From: Humitalea sp050632385
GTDB lineage: Bacteria; Pseudomonadota; Alphaproteobacteria; Acetobacterales; Acetobacteraceae
DNA length: 64,000 bases
Direction: 5' to 3'
NCBI RefSeq assembly: GCF_050632385.1
Contig: NZ_CP192599.1
Coordinates: 4,712,001 to 4,776,000, forward strand
Positions within the stretch are counted from its first letter, which is position 1, and every line of letters starts with the position of its first letter. The notes under the pieces are model-generated. The model was not told the origin of the DNA. It ran no database searches and saw nothing but the letters and a program-made list of their open reading frames with translations. Made by a program: the position numbers and the translations under genes. Positions 43,729 to 52,900 of the stretch are shown piece by piece.

Positions 43729-45016
43729 ACCCCGCAAACGGATCCTGCACCAAAATCGTATCATCCCGCTCCGGGCTGGTGCTCAGCAGCGCCACCGGCG
43801 CCTCCACCAGTTCCTCGATGCGCTTGACGTATTTGATCGCCTCGGCCGGCAGTTCCACCCAGCTACGTGCGCCGCGCGTGCTGCCCGACCAGCCCGGCAG
43901 GGTTTCGTAGATGGGCCGCGCCGCCGCCTGCGCGCCCATGGCGGCCGGCAGGCGCTTGGTCAGCACGCCGTCGATCTCATAGCCGGTGCAGATCTTCAAC
44001 TCGGAAAGACCGTCCAGCACGTCCAGCTTGGTCAGTGCCAGGCCCTGCACGCCGCCGACCTTGACCGCCTGACGCACCATGCAGGCATCGAACCAGCCGC
44101 AGCGGCGGGGGCGGCCGGTGACGGTGCCGAATTCATGGCCGCGTTCGCCCAGGCGCTTGCCGATCTCATCGTGCAATTCCGTGGGGAAAGGGCCGCTGCC
44201 GACGCGGGTCGTATAGGCCTTGGCGATGCCCAGCACGCGGCCGATCATGTGCGCCCCCACGCCGGCACCGGCGGCGGCATTGCCGGCCACGGTGTTGCTA
44301 CTGGTGACGTAGGGATAGGTGCCGTGGTCCACGTCCAGCATCACGGCCTGGGCGCCCTCGAACAACACGCGCTTGCCGTCCAGGCGGGCTTGGTCCAGCC
44401 GCTCCCAGATCGCTTCGGAGAAGGGCAGCAGTTTTGGTGCCAGCGCCGAAAGCGCATCCAGCAGGGGTTGCTTGGCAAAAGGCTCGGCGCCCAGGCCCTT
44501 CAGCAGCGAATTGTGGTGCAGCAGCAGTTCGTCGAGTTTCGCCGACAGGGTCGCCGGTTCGGCCAGGTCGCAGAGGCGGATGGCGCGGCGGCCGATCTTG
44601 TCCTCGTAGGCCGGGCCGATGCCGCGGCCGGTGGTGCCGATCTTGTCCTCGCCGCGCGCGGCTTCGCGGGCGCGGTCCAGCGCGGGGTGCAGCGGCAGGA
44701 TCAGCGGCACGTTTTCCGCGATGCGCAGGTTGTCGGGGCCGACATGCAGCCCCTGCGCGGTCACCTTGGCGATTTCCGACAGCAGCGCGTCCGGGTCCAG
44801 CACCACGCCATTGCCGATGATGCCGAGTTTGCCGCGCACGACGCCCGACGGCAGCAGCGAGAGCTTGTAGGTCTGGTCACCGACGACCAGCGTGTGCCCG
44901 GCGTTGTGGCCGCCCTGGAAGCGCACGACGATATCGGCGCGGCTGGCAAGCCAGTCCACGACCTTGCCCTTGCCCTCGTCGCCCCATTGGGCGCCGATGA
45001 TGGCGACGTTCGACAT
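43727..45016 (-). CDS. purA: Adenylosuccinate synthetase
   Basis: A 429-residue enzyme joining IMP and aspartate with GTP hydrolysis in AMP synthesis. The N-terminal loop GAQWGDEGKGKVVDWLA holds the catalytic Asp13 and the P-loop. Other signatures are VRFQGGHNAGHTLV, GRGIGPAYEDKIGRR and TVTGRPRRCGW. It lies 3 nt after hisZ. The mazEF operator touches its stop codon, marking the junction between the core genome and the accessory island. Confidence 0.97.
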   Translation of the reverse strand: MSNVAIIGAQWGDEGKGKVVDWLASRADIVVRFQGGHNAGHTLVVGDQTYKLSLLPSGVVRGKLGIIGNGVVLDPDALLSEIAKVTAQGLHVGPDNLRIAENVPLILPLHPALDRAREAARGEDKIGTTGRGIGPAYEDKIGRRAIRLCDLAEPATLSAKLDELLLHHNSLLKGLGAEPFAKQPLLDALSALAPKLLPFSEAIWERLDQARLDGKRVLFEGAQAVMLDVDHGTYPYVTSSNTVAGNAAAGAGVGAHMIGRVLGIAKAYTTRVGSGPFPTELHDEIGKRLGERGHEFGTVTGRPRRCGWFDACMVRQAVKVGGVQGLALTKLDVLDGLSELKICTGYEIDGVLTKRLPAAMGAQAAARPIYETLPGWSGSTRGARSWVELPAEAIKYVKRIEELVEAPVALLSTSPERDDTILVQDPFAG

Positions 45017-45019
45017 GGC

Positions 45020-46153
45020 TCAATCCTCGATCGGCACGGGTTTTTGGGCCCGCAGGATGTGGGTGCAGCGCAGGCGCCGCGGGTCATCGGTGGTGGACAG
45101 GGCCGCGACGGTCACAAAACCCTGTGCGCGGAATGGGGTGCCGTCCTGGCCGAGGGCGAGGAAGAGGCGCGGCGCTTCGTCCGGCACCGGGGCGGCGCTG
45201 AGCACGGCGTCGGGATAGAGCGTCAGGCCCGTGGCGGGTTCGTCGCCGGACAGGTAGCGCCCGCCGCGCGCCATCTCACCCGTGCGGCCGGGGCCGTAGA
45301 GGGTGAAGGCGACGCCGGTGTGGTAGGTGAAGCCGCGGAATTCGACCGGGTCCAAGGTGATGCGCAGGTTCGGCGCGCGGGCGCGGATGGCGGCGATGAC
45401 CTCGGCGGCATTGTCGGCGATGGCGCGGGCGGCGGGTGGCAGGGCGGCGGCGGCCAGGGCCGCCAGGGCGCCATCGGCGGGGCCGGCGGCGGCCAGAAGC
45501 GCAGGCAGGCCATCGGCGGGCGGGCCGGCTTCGGCCGACAGGGCGGTGACGGCGGCGGCGTCCTTGCGGTCCAGGGCGCGGGCCAGGCGGCCGCGGAGGG
45601 GCTCGGGCACCCCGGCCTCGGCCAGCAGGGTCGGGGTCATGGTCGGCATCAGCACGTCGAGGGCGACATCGGTGACGCCGACGGCGGCCAGGGCGGCGAC
45701 GCCGAGCAAGGCGACTTCCGCATCCGCGGCGGCGCTGCTGGCGCCGATGATCTCGATACCGGCCTGGGGCAATTGGCGTTCGGGCACCAGCGCCGTGCCG
45801 CGCACGCGCAGCACCTGGCCGGCGTAGGACAGGCGTAGCGGCCGGGCGACGCGGGCCAGGCGAGTGGCGGCGATGCGGGCGACCTGGGGCGTGGTGTCGG
45901 CGCGCAGGCCCATCATGCGCTGGCTGACCGGGTCCATCAGGCGAAAGGTCTGTTCGGCCACGGCGGCACCGCTGCCGGCGAGGAGACTGTCCTCGAATTC
46001 CAGCAGGGGGGGTTTGACCCTTTCGTAGCCATGCGCGGTGAAGACATCGAGCATGGCTTCGACCAGCGCGGCCTCACGCGCCGCGTCGGGGGGCAGCATG
46101 TCGCCGAGCCCGGCCGGCAGAAGGGCGCGGCTGGGGGTGTCGTCGCCGGTCAT
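45020..46153 (-). CDS. hisZ: ATP phosphoribosyltransferase regulatory subunit
   Basis: A 377-residue HisRS-like protein without aminoacylation motifs. It begins LLPAGLGDMLPPDAAREAAL, followed by GYERVKPPLLEFEDSLL and RADTTPQVARIAATRLA, typical of HisZ. It pairs with the short HisG to make the first enzyme of histidine synthesis and mediates histidine feedback. Next to purA, as in many alphaproteobacteria. The ATG at 46153 matches the family N-terminus. An Ala/Pro-rich stretch near residues 215-245 is unusual but in frame. Confidence 0.92.
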   Translation of the reverse strand: MTGDDTPSRALLPAGLGDMLPPDAAREAALVEAMLDVFTAHGYERVKPPLLEFEDSLLAGSGAAVAEQTFRLMDPVSQRMMGLRADTTPQVARIAATRLARVARPLRLSYAGQVLRVRGTALVPERQLPQAGIEIIGASSAAADAEVALLGVAALAAVGVTDVALDVLMPTMTPTLLAEAGVPEPLRGRLARALDRKDAAAVTALSAEAGPPADGLPALLAAAGPADGALAALAAAALPPAARAIADNAAEVIAAIRARAPNLRITLDPVEFRGFTYHTGVAFTLYGPGRTGEMARGGRYLSGDEPATGLTLYPDAVLSAAPVPDEAPRLFLALGQDGTPFRAQGFVTVAALSTTDDPRRLRCTHILRAQKPVPIED

Positions 46154-46261
46154 GGGGTGTCGGGGCTCGTCATGGGGGCGGCGTTGTGTGGCAGGGGGGC
46201 GCGCAAGGAGCAAGGTGTGGCGGCCTTGCAAAAGATGCGGGGGTCGGGGAATGATCCGGCC

Positions 46262-46846
46262 ATGCTTCGACGCGCCCTGATTCCCCTGCTCCTCCTGGCC
46301 GGCTGTACGGCCACTCCCGGTGTCGACATGGGGGGCGTGGACATGGGGGGTGGTGGCGGCATCGGCGATCCGTTGATCGCGGCGGCGACATCGGCGCCCA
46401 GCACCTTTGGCAACATGGGCCAGTACCAGGGCAATCCGGCCGGGGCGGCGCGGGCGATCGTGCAGTTGGAATTCCTGACCAACGCCTACCAGACCGATCC
46501 GATCTGGGCGCCGCAGGCGAACCCGATCATGGTCGAGCAATTGCAGCAGGCGCAGGCCGAGATGCGGCAGACCTTGGGCATCGCCCAGGCGGCGCCGGCG
46601 CAGAACGTGGTCGATGCGCTGAACGCGGCGGCGCAGCAGATCTCGGCGGGCAATATCCAGGGCGCGCAATTGGCGCTGTCGGCGCCGGGGTTCACGCTGG
46701 GCGGGGCGGAGACGCTGCGGCGCCTGGGCAATATGCAGAGCACGACGCTGACCTCGGTCGCGGCGGCGGCGGTGAACCAGGCGGCGATGATGCCCAACCA
46801 GGGGATGGGCAACCGGCCCTTTGGCGGCGGCATGCGCCGCCGATGA
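46262..46846 (+). CDS. Putative lipoprotein, paralogue 1 of a tandem pair
   Basis: A 194-residue lipoprotein with lipobox LLLLAGC (Cys at residue 15). After a Gly/Met-rich spacer the conserved core runs AIVQLEFLTNAYQTDPIWAP, then VEQLQQAQAEMRQTLGIAQA and GGAETLRRLGNM. The same core recurs in the next gene. The function is not known to me. The C-terminus is Met/Asn/Gly/Arg-rich. The ATG at 46262 is the only one giving a signal peptide. The stop overlaps the paralogue's ATG (ATGA). Confidence 0.75.
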   Translation: MLRRALIPLLLLAGCTATPGVDMGGVDMGGGGGIGDPLIAAATSAPSTFGNMGQYQGNPAGAARAIVQLEFLTNAYQTDPIWAPQANPIMVEQLQQAQAEMRQTLGIAQAAPAQNVVDALNAAAQQISAGNIQGAQLALSAPGFTLGGAETLRRLGNMQSTTLTSVAAAAVNQAAMMPNQGMGNRPFGGGMRRR

Positions 46847-47370
46847 TCCCGCGCCGGTTGTTGGTCCTGCTTCCCTTGGCCGCCTGCGCCGAGGAACGGG
46901 TGGAGGGGCGGTTCGGCGACCCGGTGACCGTCGCGGCCCTGAACGCGCCGGCCAGTTTCGGGAATTTGTCGCGGTTCAGGGACGACCCGGCCTCGGCCGC
47001 GCGGGGTGTCGCGAACCTGGAGTTCCTGACGGATACCTTCCAGAACAATCCGATCTGGGCGCCGCAGGCCAATCCCGTGCTGTCGGTGCAGTTGCGCCAG
47101 GCGCAGGCGCATGTGCGCCAGACCCTGGGCATCGCGCCCGGGGTGCCGAGCGCGACCGTGATCGAGGCGCTGCGCACCGCCGCCAGCCTGCTGGACGCCA
47201 ACGACCTCGCCGGGGCGCGGCGCATCCTGTCGCCGCCGGTTTTTACCGCTGGCGGGGCGGAGACGCTGCGGCGCCTGGGCGACATGGACAATAGCCGCGT
47301 GGTCTCGGCCGCGGCGCAATCGGTATCGCAGGCGGGGATGGATGGGAGTCGCGGCGGGCGGCGGAACTAG
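46843..47370 (+). CDS. Putative lipoprotein, paralogue 2 of a tandem pair
   Basis: A 175-residue paralogue of the preceding protein. Lipobox LLPLAAC near residue 14. Shared core: VANLEFLTDTFQNNPIWAPQ, then VQLRQAQAHVRQTLGIAPG and GGAETLRRLGDM. It lacks the Gly/Met-rich spacer and the long C-terminal tail. The 4-nt overlap shows one transcript. The retained conserved core implies both copies are functional. Role unknown. Confidence 0.75.
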   Translation: MIPRRLLVLLPLAACAEERVEGRFGDPVTVAALNAPASFGNLSRFRDDPASAARGVANLEFLTDTFQNNPIWAPQANPVLSVQLRQAQAHVRQTLGIAPGVPSATVIEALRTAASLLDANDLAGARRILSPPVFTAGGAETLRRLGDMDNSRVVSAAAQSVSQAGMDGSRGGRRN

Positions 47371-47392
47371 GCCATTTGCCGCCAGGACCACG

Positions 47393-47797
47393 CTACGCCT
47401 GCGGGTGCTGCCAGCTTTTGAACACCGCCTCCAGGCTATAGCCGTCGGGATCGAAGACGCCGGCTGCATAGTAGCGGGGATCGTAGTGGAGCCGCGCCCC
47501 CGGTGCGCCATTGTCGGTCGCGCCGGCGGCGATGGCTGCGGCGTAGAAGGCGTCCACCTCCTCGATACTGTGCGCGACGAAGCCGATATGGGCCGCGGTC
47601 CCATCCGCCCTGCCCGGGCGCAGCCAGAAGAACACCCGCCCGTCGCGGCCGAATCCCTTCAGGTCAGGATGCCCGGCCGGGCCATTGGCGCCGTCGTAGT
47701 CGAGGACATGGCGGATCCCGAGGGGCAGCAGGGCCTTTTCATAGAAGGCGATGGCGCGCGGCAGGTCGGCGACGGAGAGGAAGACGTGATCCAGCAT
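47393..47797 (-). CDS. VOC (glyoxalase/bleomycin resistance) family protein
   Basis: A 134-residue single VOC domain: MLDHVFLSVADLPRAIAFYEKAL with the first metal His, AAHIGFVAHSIEEVDAFYAA with the second, and YYAAGVFDPDGYSLEAVF with the Glu ligand. This is the arrangement of dioxygenase-, lyase- or isomerase-type metalloenzymes. The substrate cannot be predicted. It follows serC by 32 nt and may be co-transcribed. Confidence 0.85.
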   Translation of the reverse strand: MLDHVFLSVADLPRAIAFYEKALLPLGIRHVLDYDGANGPAGHPDLKGFGRDGRVFFWLRPGRADGTAAHIGFVAHSIEEVDAFYAAAIAAGATDNGAPGARLHYDPRYYAAGVFDPDGYSLEAVFKSWQHPQA

Positions 47798-47829
47798 GGC
47801 GGCGATCCTTCAGCGGCCGGGCCGGCGCG

Positions 47830-48990
47830 TTACGCCGCCGCCCCGTCAAACACCGCGTCCAGCGCCCAATCCAGCCAGGGCAGCAGGGCGGCGATATCCG
47901 CGCGCTCCACCGTCGCACCGCCCCAGATCCGCAGGGATGGCGGGGCGTCGCGGTAGCCGGCGATGTCCAGGGCCACGCCCTCGGCCTCCAGCAGCGTCGC
48001 GATGCGCTTGATCGCCGTGGCGCGGCCGGCTTCGGGCAGGGCCTGGAACCAGGCGACCGCGGGTTCGATGCAGATGGAGGTGCTGGAGATCGATGCGGCA
48101 TCCGTGCGCGCCAGGAAGCGCCAGCGGCCGTCGCGGGCGATCCAGGCGGCGATGGTGGCCAGGTTCGCCTCCGACCGCGCGACCAGGCCGGGCAGGCCGC
48201 CGACGGTCGCGGCCCAGCGCAGCCCGTCCAGCGCATCCTCGACGCAGAGCATCGAGGGGGTGTTGATGGTGTCGCCGCGGAAGAGGCCCTCGATCAGCTT
48301 GCCGCCGCTGGTCAGGCGGAAGATTTTCGGCAGCGGCCAGGGCGGGGTGTAGCTGGTCAGGCGCTCCACGGCGCGGGGCGACAGGGCGAGCATGCCGTGC
48401 GCCGCCTCACCGCCCAGGACTTTTTGCCAGGACCAGGTGACGACATCCAGCCGGTCCCAGGGCAGGTCCATGGCGAAGGCGGCGGAGGTCGCGTCGCAGA
48501 TGGCCAGGCCTTGGCGGTCCGGGGCGATCCAATCGCCATCGGGCATGCGCACGCCGCTGGTGGTGCCGTTCCAGGGGAAGACGACGTCGCGGGACCAGTC
48601 CACGGCCGCGAGGTCCGGCAGGCCGCCATAGGGGGCGGAGAAGGTCCGCGCATCGACCTTCAACTGCTTCACGATGTCCTGTGCCCAGGCCTCGCCAAAG
48701 GATTCGAAGGCGATGACGTCGACGGGGCGGGGGCCGAGCATGCCCCACAAGGCCATCTCGACCGCGCCGGTGTCGGAGGCGGGGACGATGCCGAGACGCC
48801 AATCCGCCGGCATGCGCAGGACGGCGCGGGAGAGGTCGATCACCTCGGTCAGCCGGGCCTTTGGTTCGGCGGCGCGGTGGCTGCGGGCCAGCATGGCGCC
48901 CTCCAGCGCCGACAGCGACCAGCCCGGACGCTTGGCGCAAGGGCCGGAGGAGAAATGCGGATTCTGGGGGCGCAGGTTGGGCTTGGTCAT
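47830..48990 (-). CDS. serC: Phosphoserine transaminase
   Basis: A 386-residue aminotransferase of the alphaproteobacterial SerC type. HFSSGPCAKRPGWSLSAL opens the protein, SDTGAVEMALWGML contacts PLP, and the Schiff-base Lys lies in VTWSWQKVLGGEAAHGML near residue 194. It makes phosphoserine from 3-phosphohydroxypyruvate and glutamate. The ATG at 48990 fits the family. The long upstream open frame is created by the multi-hairpin repeat and is not coding. serA is not adjacent. Confidence 0.94.
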   Translation of the reverse strand: MTKPNLRPQNPHFSSGPCAKRPGWSLSALEGAMLARSHRAAEPKARLTEVIDLSRAVLRMPADWRLGIVPASDTGAVEMALWGMLGPRPVDVIAFESFGEAWAQDIVKQLKVDARTFSAPYGGLPDLAAVDWSRDVVFPWNGTTSGVRMPDGDWIAPDRQGLAICDATSAAFAMDLPWDRLDVVTWSWQKVLGGEAAHGMLALSPRAVERLTSYTPPWPLPKIFRLTSGGKLIEGLFRGDTINTPSMLCVEDALDGLRWAATVGGLPGLVARSEANLATIAAWIARDGRWRFLARTDAASISSTSICIEPAVAWFQALPEAGRATAIKRIATLLEAEGVALDIAGYRDAPPSLRIWGGATVERADIAALLPWLDWALDAVFDGAAA

Positions 48991-49036
48991 TAGGCGTCGG
49001 TATGACGAGGGCGGGCGGGGGGCAAGTCCCGGCTTG

Positions 49037-49278
49037 GTGGGGGCGGCGCAGTGGAAGGGGCTATTCGCCCCCTCCACGCCTCCCCCAACCAGGGGCCGCC
49101 GCCCCTGGACCGACGAGGGGTTTTGGCCAAGGCACGGGAGGGGCGTCAGAGGCGGTCCAGCACCGCTGGTGCGACATGCCCCTCCCGCGCCTTGGCCAAA
49201 TTCCGCGGGTTCCAAGGGCCCGCCGGCCCTTGGTCGGGGGAGTGTGAGGGGGACGAAGTCCCTCTCACGGCACCGCCC
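49037..49278 (+). repeat. Multi-hairpin interspersed element, copy C
   Basis: This copy lies between thiD and serC, both on the minus strand, and ends right at the thiD stop codon. The central stem arms are 49123-49144 and 49178-49199 (arm begins TTGGCCAAGGCACG), complementary over 22 positions with one mismatch. Hairpin 4 is the CCAAGGGCC type. Hairpin 5 has stem GTGAG/CTCAC and an ACGAAGT apex instead of GCGAAGC. Hairpin 1 carries two extra loop bases. Confidence 0.87.
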
Positions 49279-50091
49279 TCACCCCGCGAAGCGCCCCCGG
49301 TCCACCGTCACCGTATGGTCCAGCGGCCCATGACCGCCGCCAAACCCCGGCGCGGCGGCGATGGCTGCCGCGACGTAGGCGCGGGCGCGCAGGACCGCAT
49401 CGCGCAGTGTCATCCCCTGCGCCAGCCCCGCCGCGACGGCGCTGGCCAGGGTGCAGCCGGTGCCATGGGTGCTGGTGGTGGCGATGCGGGGGGAGGAGAA
49501 GGCCTCGACACCAGCCCCGGTCGCCAGCAGGTCGACCAAGGTGTCGCCTTCCATGTGGCCGCCCTTGAGCAGCACGGCGGGCACGCCGAGCGCCAGCAAG
49601 GCCCGCGCCGCCGCATGCATCGCCGAAAGGTCGGGGATCGCCATGCCGGCCAAGGCCTCGGCTTCGGGGATGTTCGGGGTGATGATGGTAGCCAGGGGGA
49701 GCAGGCGGCGCTTGAGGGTCGCGACCGCCTCCGTCGCCAGCAGCGGGTGGCCGCCCTTGGCGACCATCACCGGGTCCACAACCAGCGGGGTGTTCCGCGC
49801 GTCAGAATCCAATGCGTCGCAGACCGCGTCGATGGTCGCGCTATCGGCCAGCATGCCGGTCTTGATCGCATCGGCGCCGATGTCGCGCAGGACCATGCGC
49901 ATCTGCAGGCGGATGAAATCCGGGTCCACGCCGATGACCGCCTGCACACCGTGCGTATCCTGCGCCGTCAGCGCGGTGATGGCGGTGGCGGCATAGGCGC
50001 CGAGCGCCGTGCAGGTCTTGATATCGGCCTGGATGCCGGCCCCTCCGCCGCTGTCGGAGCCGGCGCAGATCAGGACGCGGCCGACAATCAT
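49279..50091 (-). CDS. thiD: Hydroxymethylpyrimidine/phosphomethylpyrimidine kinase
   Basis: A 270-residue ribokinase-fold kinase of thiamine synthesis. CAGSDSGGGAGIQADIKT is the ThiD substrate loop near residue 9, VVDPVMVAKGG is central, and STHGTGCTLASAVAAGLA near residue 206 holds the anion hole and catalytic region. It phosphorylates HMP and HMP-P. It overlaps glmM by 4 nt (ATGA). No thiE or TPP riboswitch is visible. Confidence 0.94.
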   Translation of the reverse strand: MIVGRVLICAGSDSGGGAGIQADIKTCTALGAYAATAITALTAQDTHGVQAVIGVDPDFIRLQMRMVLRDIGADAIKTGMLADSATIDAVCDALDSDARNTPLVVDPVMVAKGGHPLLATEAVATLKRRLLPLATIITPNIPEAEALAGMAIPDLSAMHAAARALLALGVPAVLLKGGHMEGDTLVDLLATGAGVEAFSSPRIATTSTHGTGCTLASAVAAGLAQGMTLRDAVLRARAYVAAAIAAAPGFGGGHGPLDHTVTVDRGRFAG

Positions 50092-51467
50092 TCGGCGGCG
50101 TCCTTGGGCGCGCGGGCGGCGGCGGCGCGGATGGTGTCGGCCAATTCGTCGGTGATGGTTTCCACCATCGCCTCATCCTCGGCTTCGGCCATGACGCGGA
50201 TCAGGGGTTCGGTGCCGCTGGTGCGGATCAGCACGCGGCCGCGCGCGCCCAGTCGGGCCTCGGCGGCGGCGATGGCGGCCTTCACGGGGGCGTCGTTCAG
50301 CGGCGAGCGGCCGGAATGCCGCACGTTCACCAGGCGCTGCGGCAGGGGTTCGAACAGGCGGCAGACCTCGCTGGCGGGGCGGCCTTCCTCGACCAGGGCG
50401 GCCAGCACCTGCAGGGCCGCGACCAGCCCGTCGCCGGTGGTGCCGAGGTCGGAGAGGATCATGTGGCCGGATTGTTCGCCGCCGACATTGCAGCCGGCTT
50501 CACGCATCATCTCGCTGACATAGCGGTCGCCGACCTTGCTGCGCTTCAGCCCCAGGCCGGCGCCCGTCAGGTAGCGTTCCAACCCGAGGTTGGACATGAC
50601 CGTGGCGACCACGGCCCCGCCCGTCAGCCGCCCCGCCTTGGCCCAGGATTGCCCGACGAGCGCCAGGATCTGGTCGCCATCGACGATCTGGCCCTGTTCA
50701 TCGGCCAGGACGAGCCGGTCGGCATCGCCATCCAGCGCGATGCCCAGGTCGGCGCGGCGTTCGCGCACCATCTCGGCCAGGCGCCTGGGGGCGGTGCTGC
50801 CGCAGTCCTTGTTGATGTTGAAGCCATCCGGGGAGGTGCCGACCGCCACCACATCCGCGCCCAATTCCCACAGCACGGTGGGGGCGACACGATAGGCGGC
50901 GCCATGGGCGCAATCGACGACGATGCGCAGCTTCTCCAGGCTGCGGCCTTTTGGGAAGCTGGCCTTCGCGGCCTCGATATAGCGGCCGGTCGCGTCATCC
51001 ATGCGGCTGGCGCGGCCGAGTTTCTGCGGCCCGACCATGGCGCCCGACAGGTCGCCGCGCATCAAGGCCTCGATCGCCAATTCCTGGTCGTCGGTCAGCT
51101 TGAAGCCATCCGGGCCGAACAGCTTGATGCCATTGTCTTCGAAGGAATTGTGGCTGGCCGAGATCATCACGCCGAGGTCCGCCCGCAAGGACCGCGTCAG
51201 CAGCGCAATGGCCGGCGTCGGCAGCGGGCCGACCAGGACCACATCCATGCCCGCGCCGATGAAGCCCGCGGTCAGCGCCGGTTCCAGCATATAGCCGGAC
51301 AGGCGGGTGTCCTTGCCGATCACCACGCGATGGCGATGCGTGCCGCGATTGAAATACTGGCCGGCGGCCTGGCCCAGCATCAAGGCCGTGACCGCATCCA
51401 TCGGCGGGCGATTGGCGACGCCGCGAATGCCGTCGGTGCCGAACAGGCGGCGAGTGGTCTGGGGCAT
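50088..51467 (-). CDS. glmM: Phosphoglucosamine mutase
   Basis: A 459-residue phosphohexomutase. It starts RRLFGTDGIRGVANRPPMDA, the phosphoserine loop is VMISASHNSFEDNGIKLF with Ser near residue 104, the metal loop is DGDADRL, and the sugar-binding loop is EQSGHMI. It makes glucosamine 1-phosphate for UDP-GlcNAc and hence the wall. In related genomes it follows ftsH-folP directly. Here a multi-hairpin element lies between folP and glmM. Confidence 0.96.
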   Translation of the reverse strand: MPQTTRRLFGTDGIRGVANRPPMDAVTALMLGQAAGQYFNRGTHRHRVVIGKDTRLSGYMLEPALTAGFIGAGMDVVLVGPLPTPAIALLTRSLRADLGVMISASHNSFEDNGIKLFGPDGFKLTDDQELAIEALMRGDLSGAMVGPQKLGRASRMDDATGRYIEAAKASFPKGRSLEKLRIVVDCAHGAAYRVAPTVLWELGADVVAVGTSPDGFNINKDCGSTAPRRLAEMVRERRADLGIALDGDADRLVLADEQGQIVDGDQILALVGQSWAKAGRLTGGAVVATVMSNLGLERYLTGAGLGLKRSKVGDRYVSEMMREAGCNVGGEQSGHMILSDLGTTGDGLVAALQVLAALVEEGRPASEVCRLFEPLPQRLVNVRHSGRSPLNDAPVKAAIAAAEARLGARGRVLIRTSGTEPLIRVMAEAEDEAMVETITDELADTIRAAAARAPKDAAE

Positions 51468-51497
51468 GGACGGCGCACTCCTGCGACAGGCATTGGC

Positions 51498-51769
51498 GGG
51501 TTGGGGATGGACGGGGGAGGTTGCGCTTTGAAAGGGGCTTCGCCCCTCTCAAACTCTCCCCACCAAGGGGCCGTGGCCCCTTGGAACCCACGGAATTTGG
51601 CGCAAGGGAGAGAGGGGCGTCATGGGCGCGCCCTTGATCAGGGGTGCGACATGCCCCTCTCTCCCTTGCGCCAATACACCGCCGGTCCAGGGGCGGCAGC
51701 CCCTGGTGGGGGAGGTGTGGAGGGGGCGAAGCCCTCTCCACGGCGCAACCTTCCCGTTCATCCGCAACC
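51498..51769 (-). repeat. Multi-hairpin interspersed element, copy D (opposite orientation)
   Basis: This copy has the same structure as copy A but is reversed, with the CCAAGGGGCC hairpin on the left and the CAGGGGC hairpin on the right. Central stem arms 51597-51618 and 51653-51674 match perfectly over 22 bp (arm begins TTGGCGCAAGGGAG). The loop GGGCGCGCCCTTGATCA is nearly identical to the reversed loop of copy A. The ends GGTTG...CGCAACC are present. It fills the gap between folP and glmM. Confidence 0.9.
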
Positions 51770-51771
51770 TG

Positions 51772-52863
51772 TCAGCGCGGTGATACATCCGGGCGGCGTG
51801 GGTCGTCCAATGCCGGCATGTCGCCCGCCTGGATCGCGCGCCAGACGGCCAGGGCCTGGATCGTTTCGGCGACGTCGTGCACGCGGATGATGGCGGCGCC
51901 CCGGGCGGCGGCGGCCAGGGCGGCGCCGATGCTGCCGGGGCCGCGGCGGGCGGCGTCGTCCTGGCCGGAGAGGGTGCCGATGAAGCGCTTGCGGCTGGCG
52001 CCGACCAGGATGGCGCAGCCGAGGCCCAGGAACAGCGGCAGCCGGTCGAGGATGGCCAGGTTATGGGCGGCGGTCTTGCCGAAGCCGATGCCGGGATCGA
52101 CGCAGATGCGGGCGCGGGGGATGCCGGCGGCGCCGGCGGCGGCGATGCGGGCGGCGAGGAAACCCGCGACCTCCAGCGCCGGATCATCGTAGCGCGCCTG
52201 GGCCTGCATGGTGCGCGGGTCGGCGGTGGAGGAATGCATCAGCACGACGGGGGCGCGGGCTTCGGACACCGTGCGGGTGGCCAGCGGGTCGTGGCGCAGG
52301 CCGGTGACGTCGTTGACGATCTCCGCCCCCGCTTCCAGGGCCAGGGCCATGGTGCTGGCGTTGCGGGTGTCGATGCTGAGGGGGGCCGCCGTCGCCAGGG
52401 CGCGGATGACGGGCAGGACCCGGGCGCATTCCTCGGCCGGGGTGACCGGGGCGGCGCCGGGGCGGGTGCTTTCGCCGCCGATGTCCAGGATGTCGGCACC
52501 GGCGGCGAGCATGGCATGGCCCGCGGCGATGGCGGCATCGTGGCTGGCGTGGCGGCCGCCGTCGGAGAAACTGTCGGGGGTGACGTTGACGATGCCCATG
52601 ACCAGCGGGCGCCCCGGCTGCACGGCTAGGCCGGCGAAAGGGGGTGGGGCCTCGGTCAGGGTGTCGAGCAGGGCGGACCAGTCGTCCGGGACATCGACCG
52701 CCGGGACGATGGCGCGGGTGACGCCGAGTTGGATCAGGCGGGCGAGGCAGAAGGCCATCGGCCCGCCCGCCAGCGGCAAGGCCCGACCGGCCCCGACAGC
52801 GGCGAAGGCCGCCGGGCCGTCGAGCAAGCCCAGCGGCTCAATCCAGCGGGAGCCGTCAATCAT
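51772..52863 (-). CDS. folP: Dihydropteroate synthase
   Basis: A 363-residue DHPS with an N-terminal extension of about 110 residues. Core signatures are LVMGIVNVTPDSFSDGGRH near residue 115, DILDIGGESTRPGAAPV, and DPGIGFGK, with the C-terminal RVHDVAETIQAL. It condenses pABA with the pterin diphosphate in folate synthesis and is the sulfonamide target. The ATG at 52863 fits. A longer open frame upstream comes from a repeat copy. The N-terminal extension is of a kind common in this family of bacteria. Confidence 0.94.
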   Translation of the reverse strand: MIDGSRWIEPLGLLDGPAAFAAVGAGRALPLAGGPMAFCLARLIQLGVTRAIVPAVDVPDDWSALLDTLTEAPPPFAGLAVQPGRPLVMGIVNVTPDSFSDGGRHASHDAAIAAGHAMLAAGADILDIGGESTRPGAAPVTPAEECARVLPVIRALATAAPLSIDTRNASTMALALEAGAEIVNDVTGLRHDPLATRTVSEARAPVVLMHSSTADPRTMQAQARYDDPALEVAGFLAARIAAAGAAGIPRARICVDPGIGFGKTAAHNLAILDRLPLFLGLGCAILVGASRKRFIGTLSGQDDAARRGPGSIGAALAAAARGAAIIRVHDVAETIQALAVWRAIQAGDMPALDDPRRPDVSPR

Positions 52864-52900
52864 GGCCGGGGGGTAACGCCTTGAGGGGGTGATGAGGGAT

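Noticed and set aside
48988..49215. N-terminal extension of SerC up to 49215
   Set aside because: The extension is encoded by repeat copy C and has its Gly/Pro/Arg translation. The family N-terminus begins at 48990.
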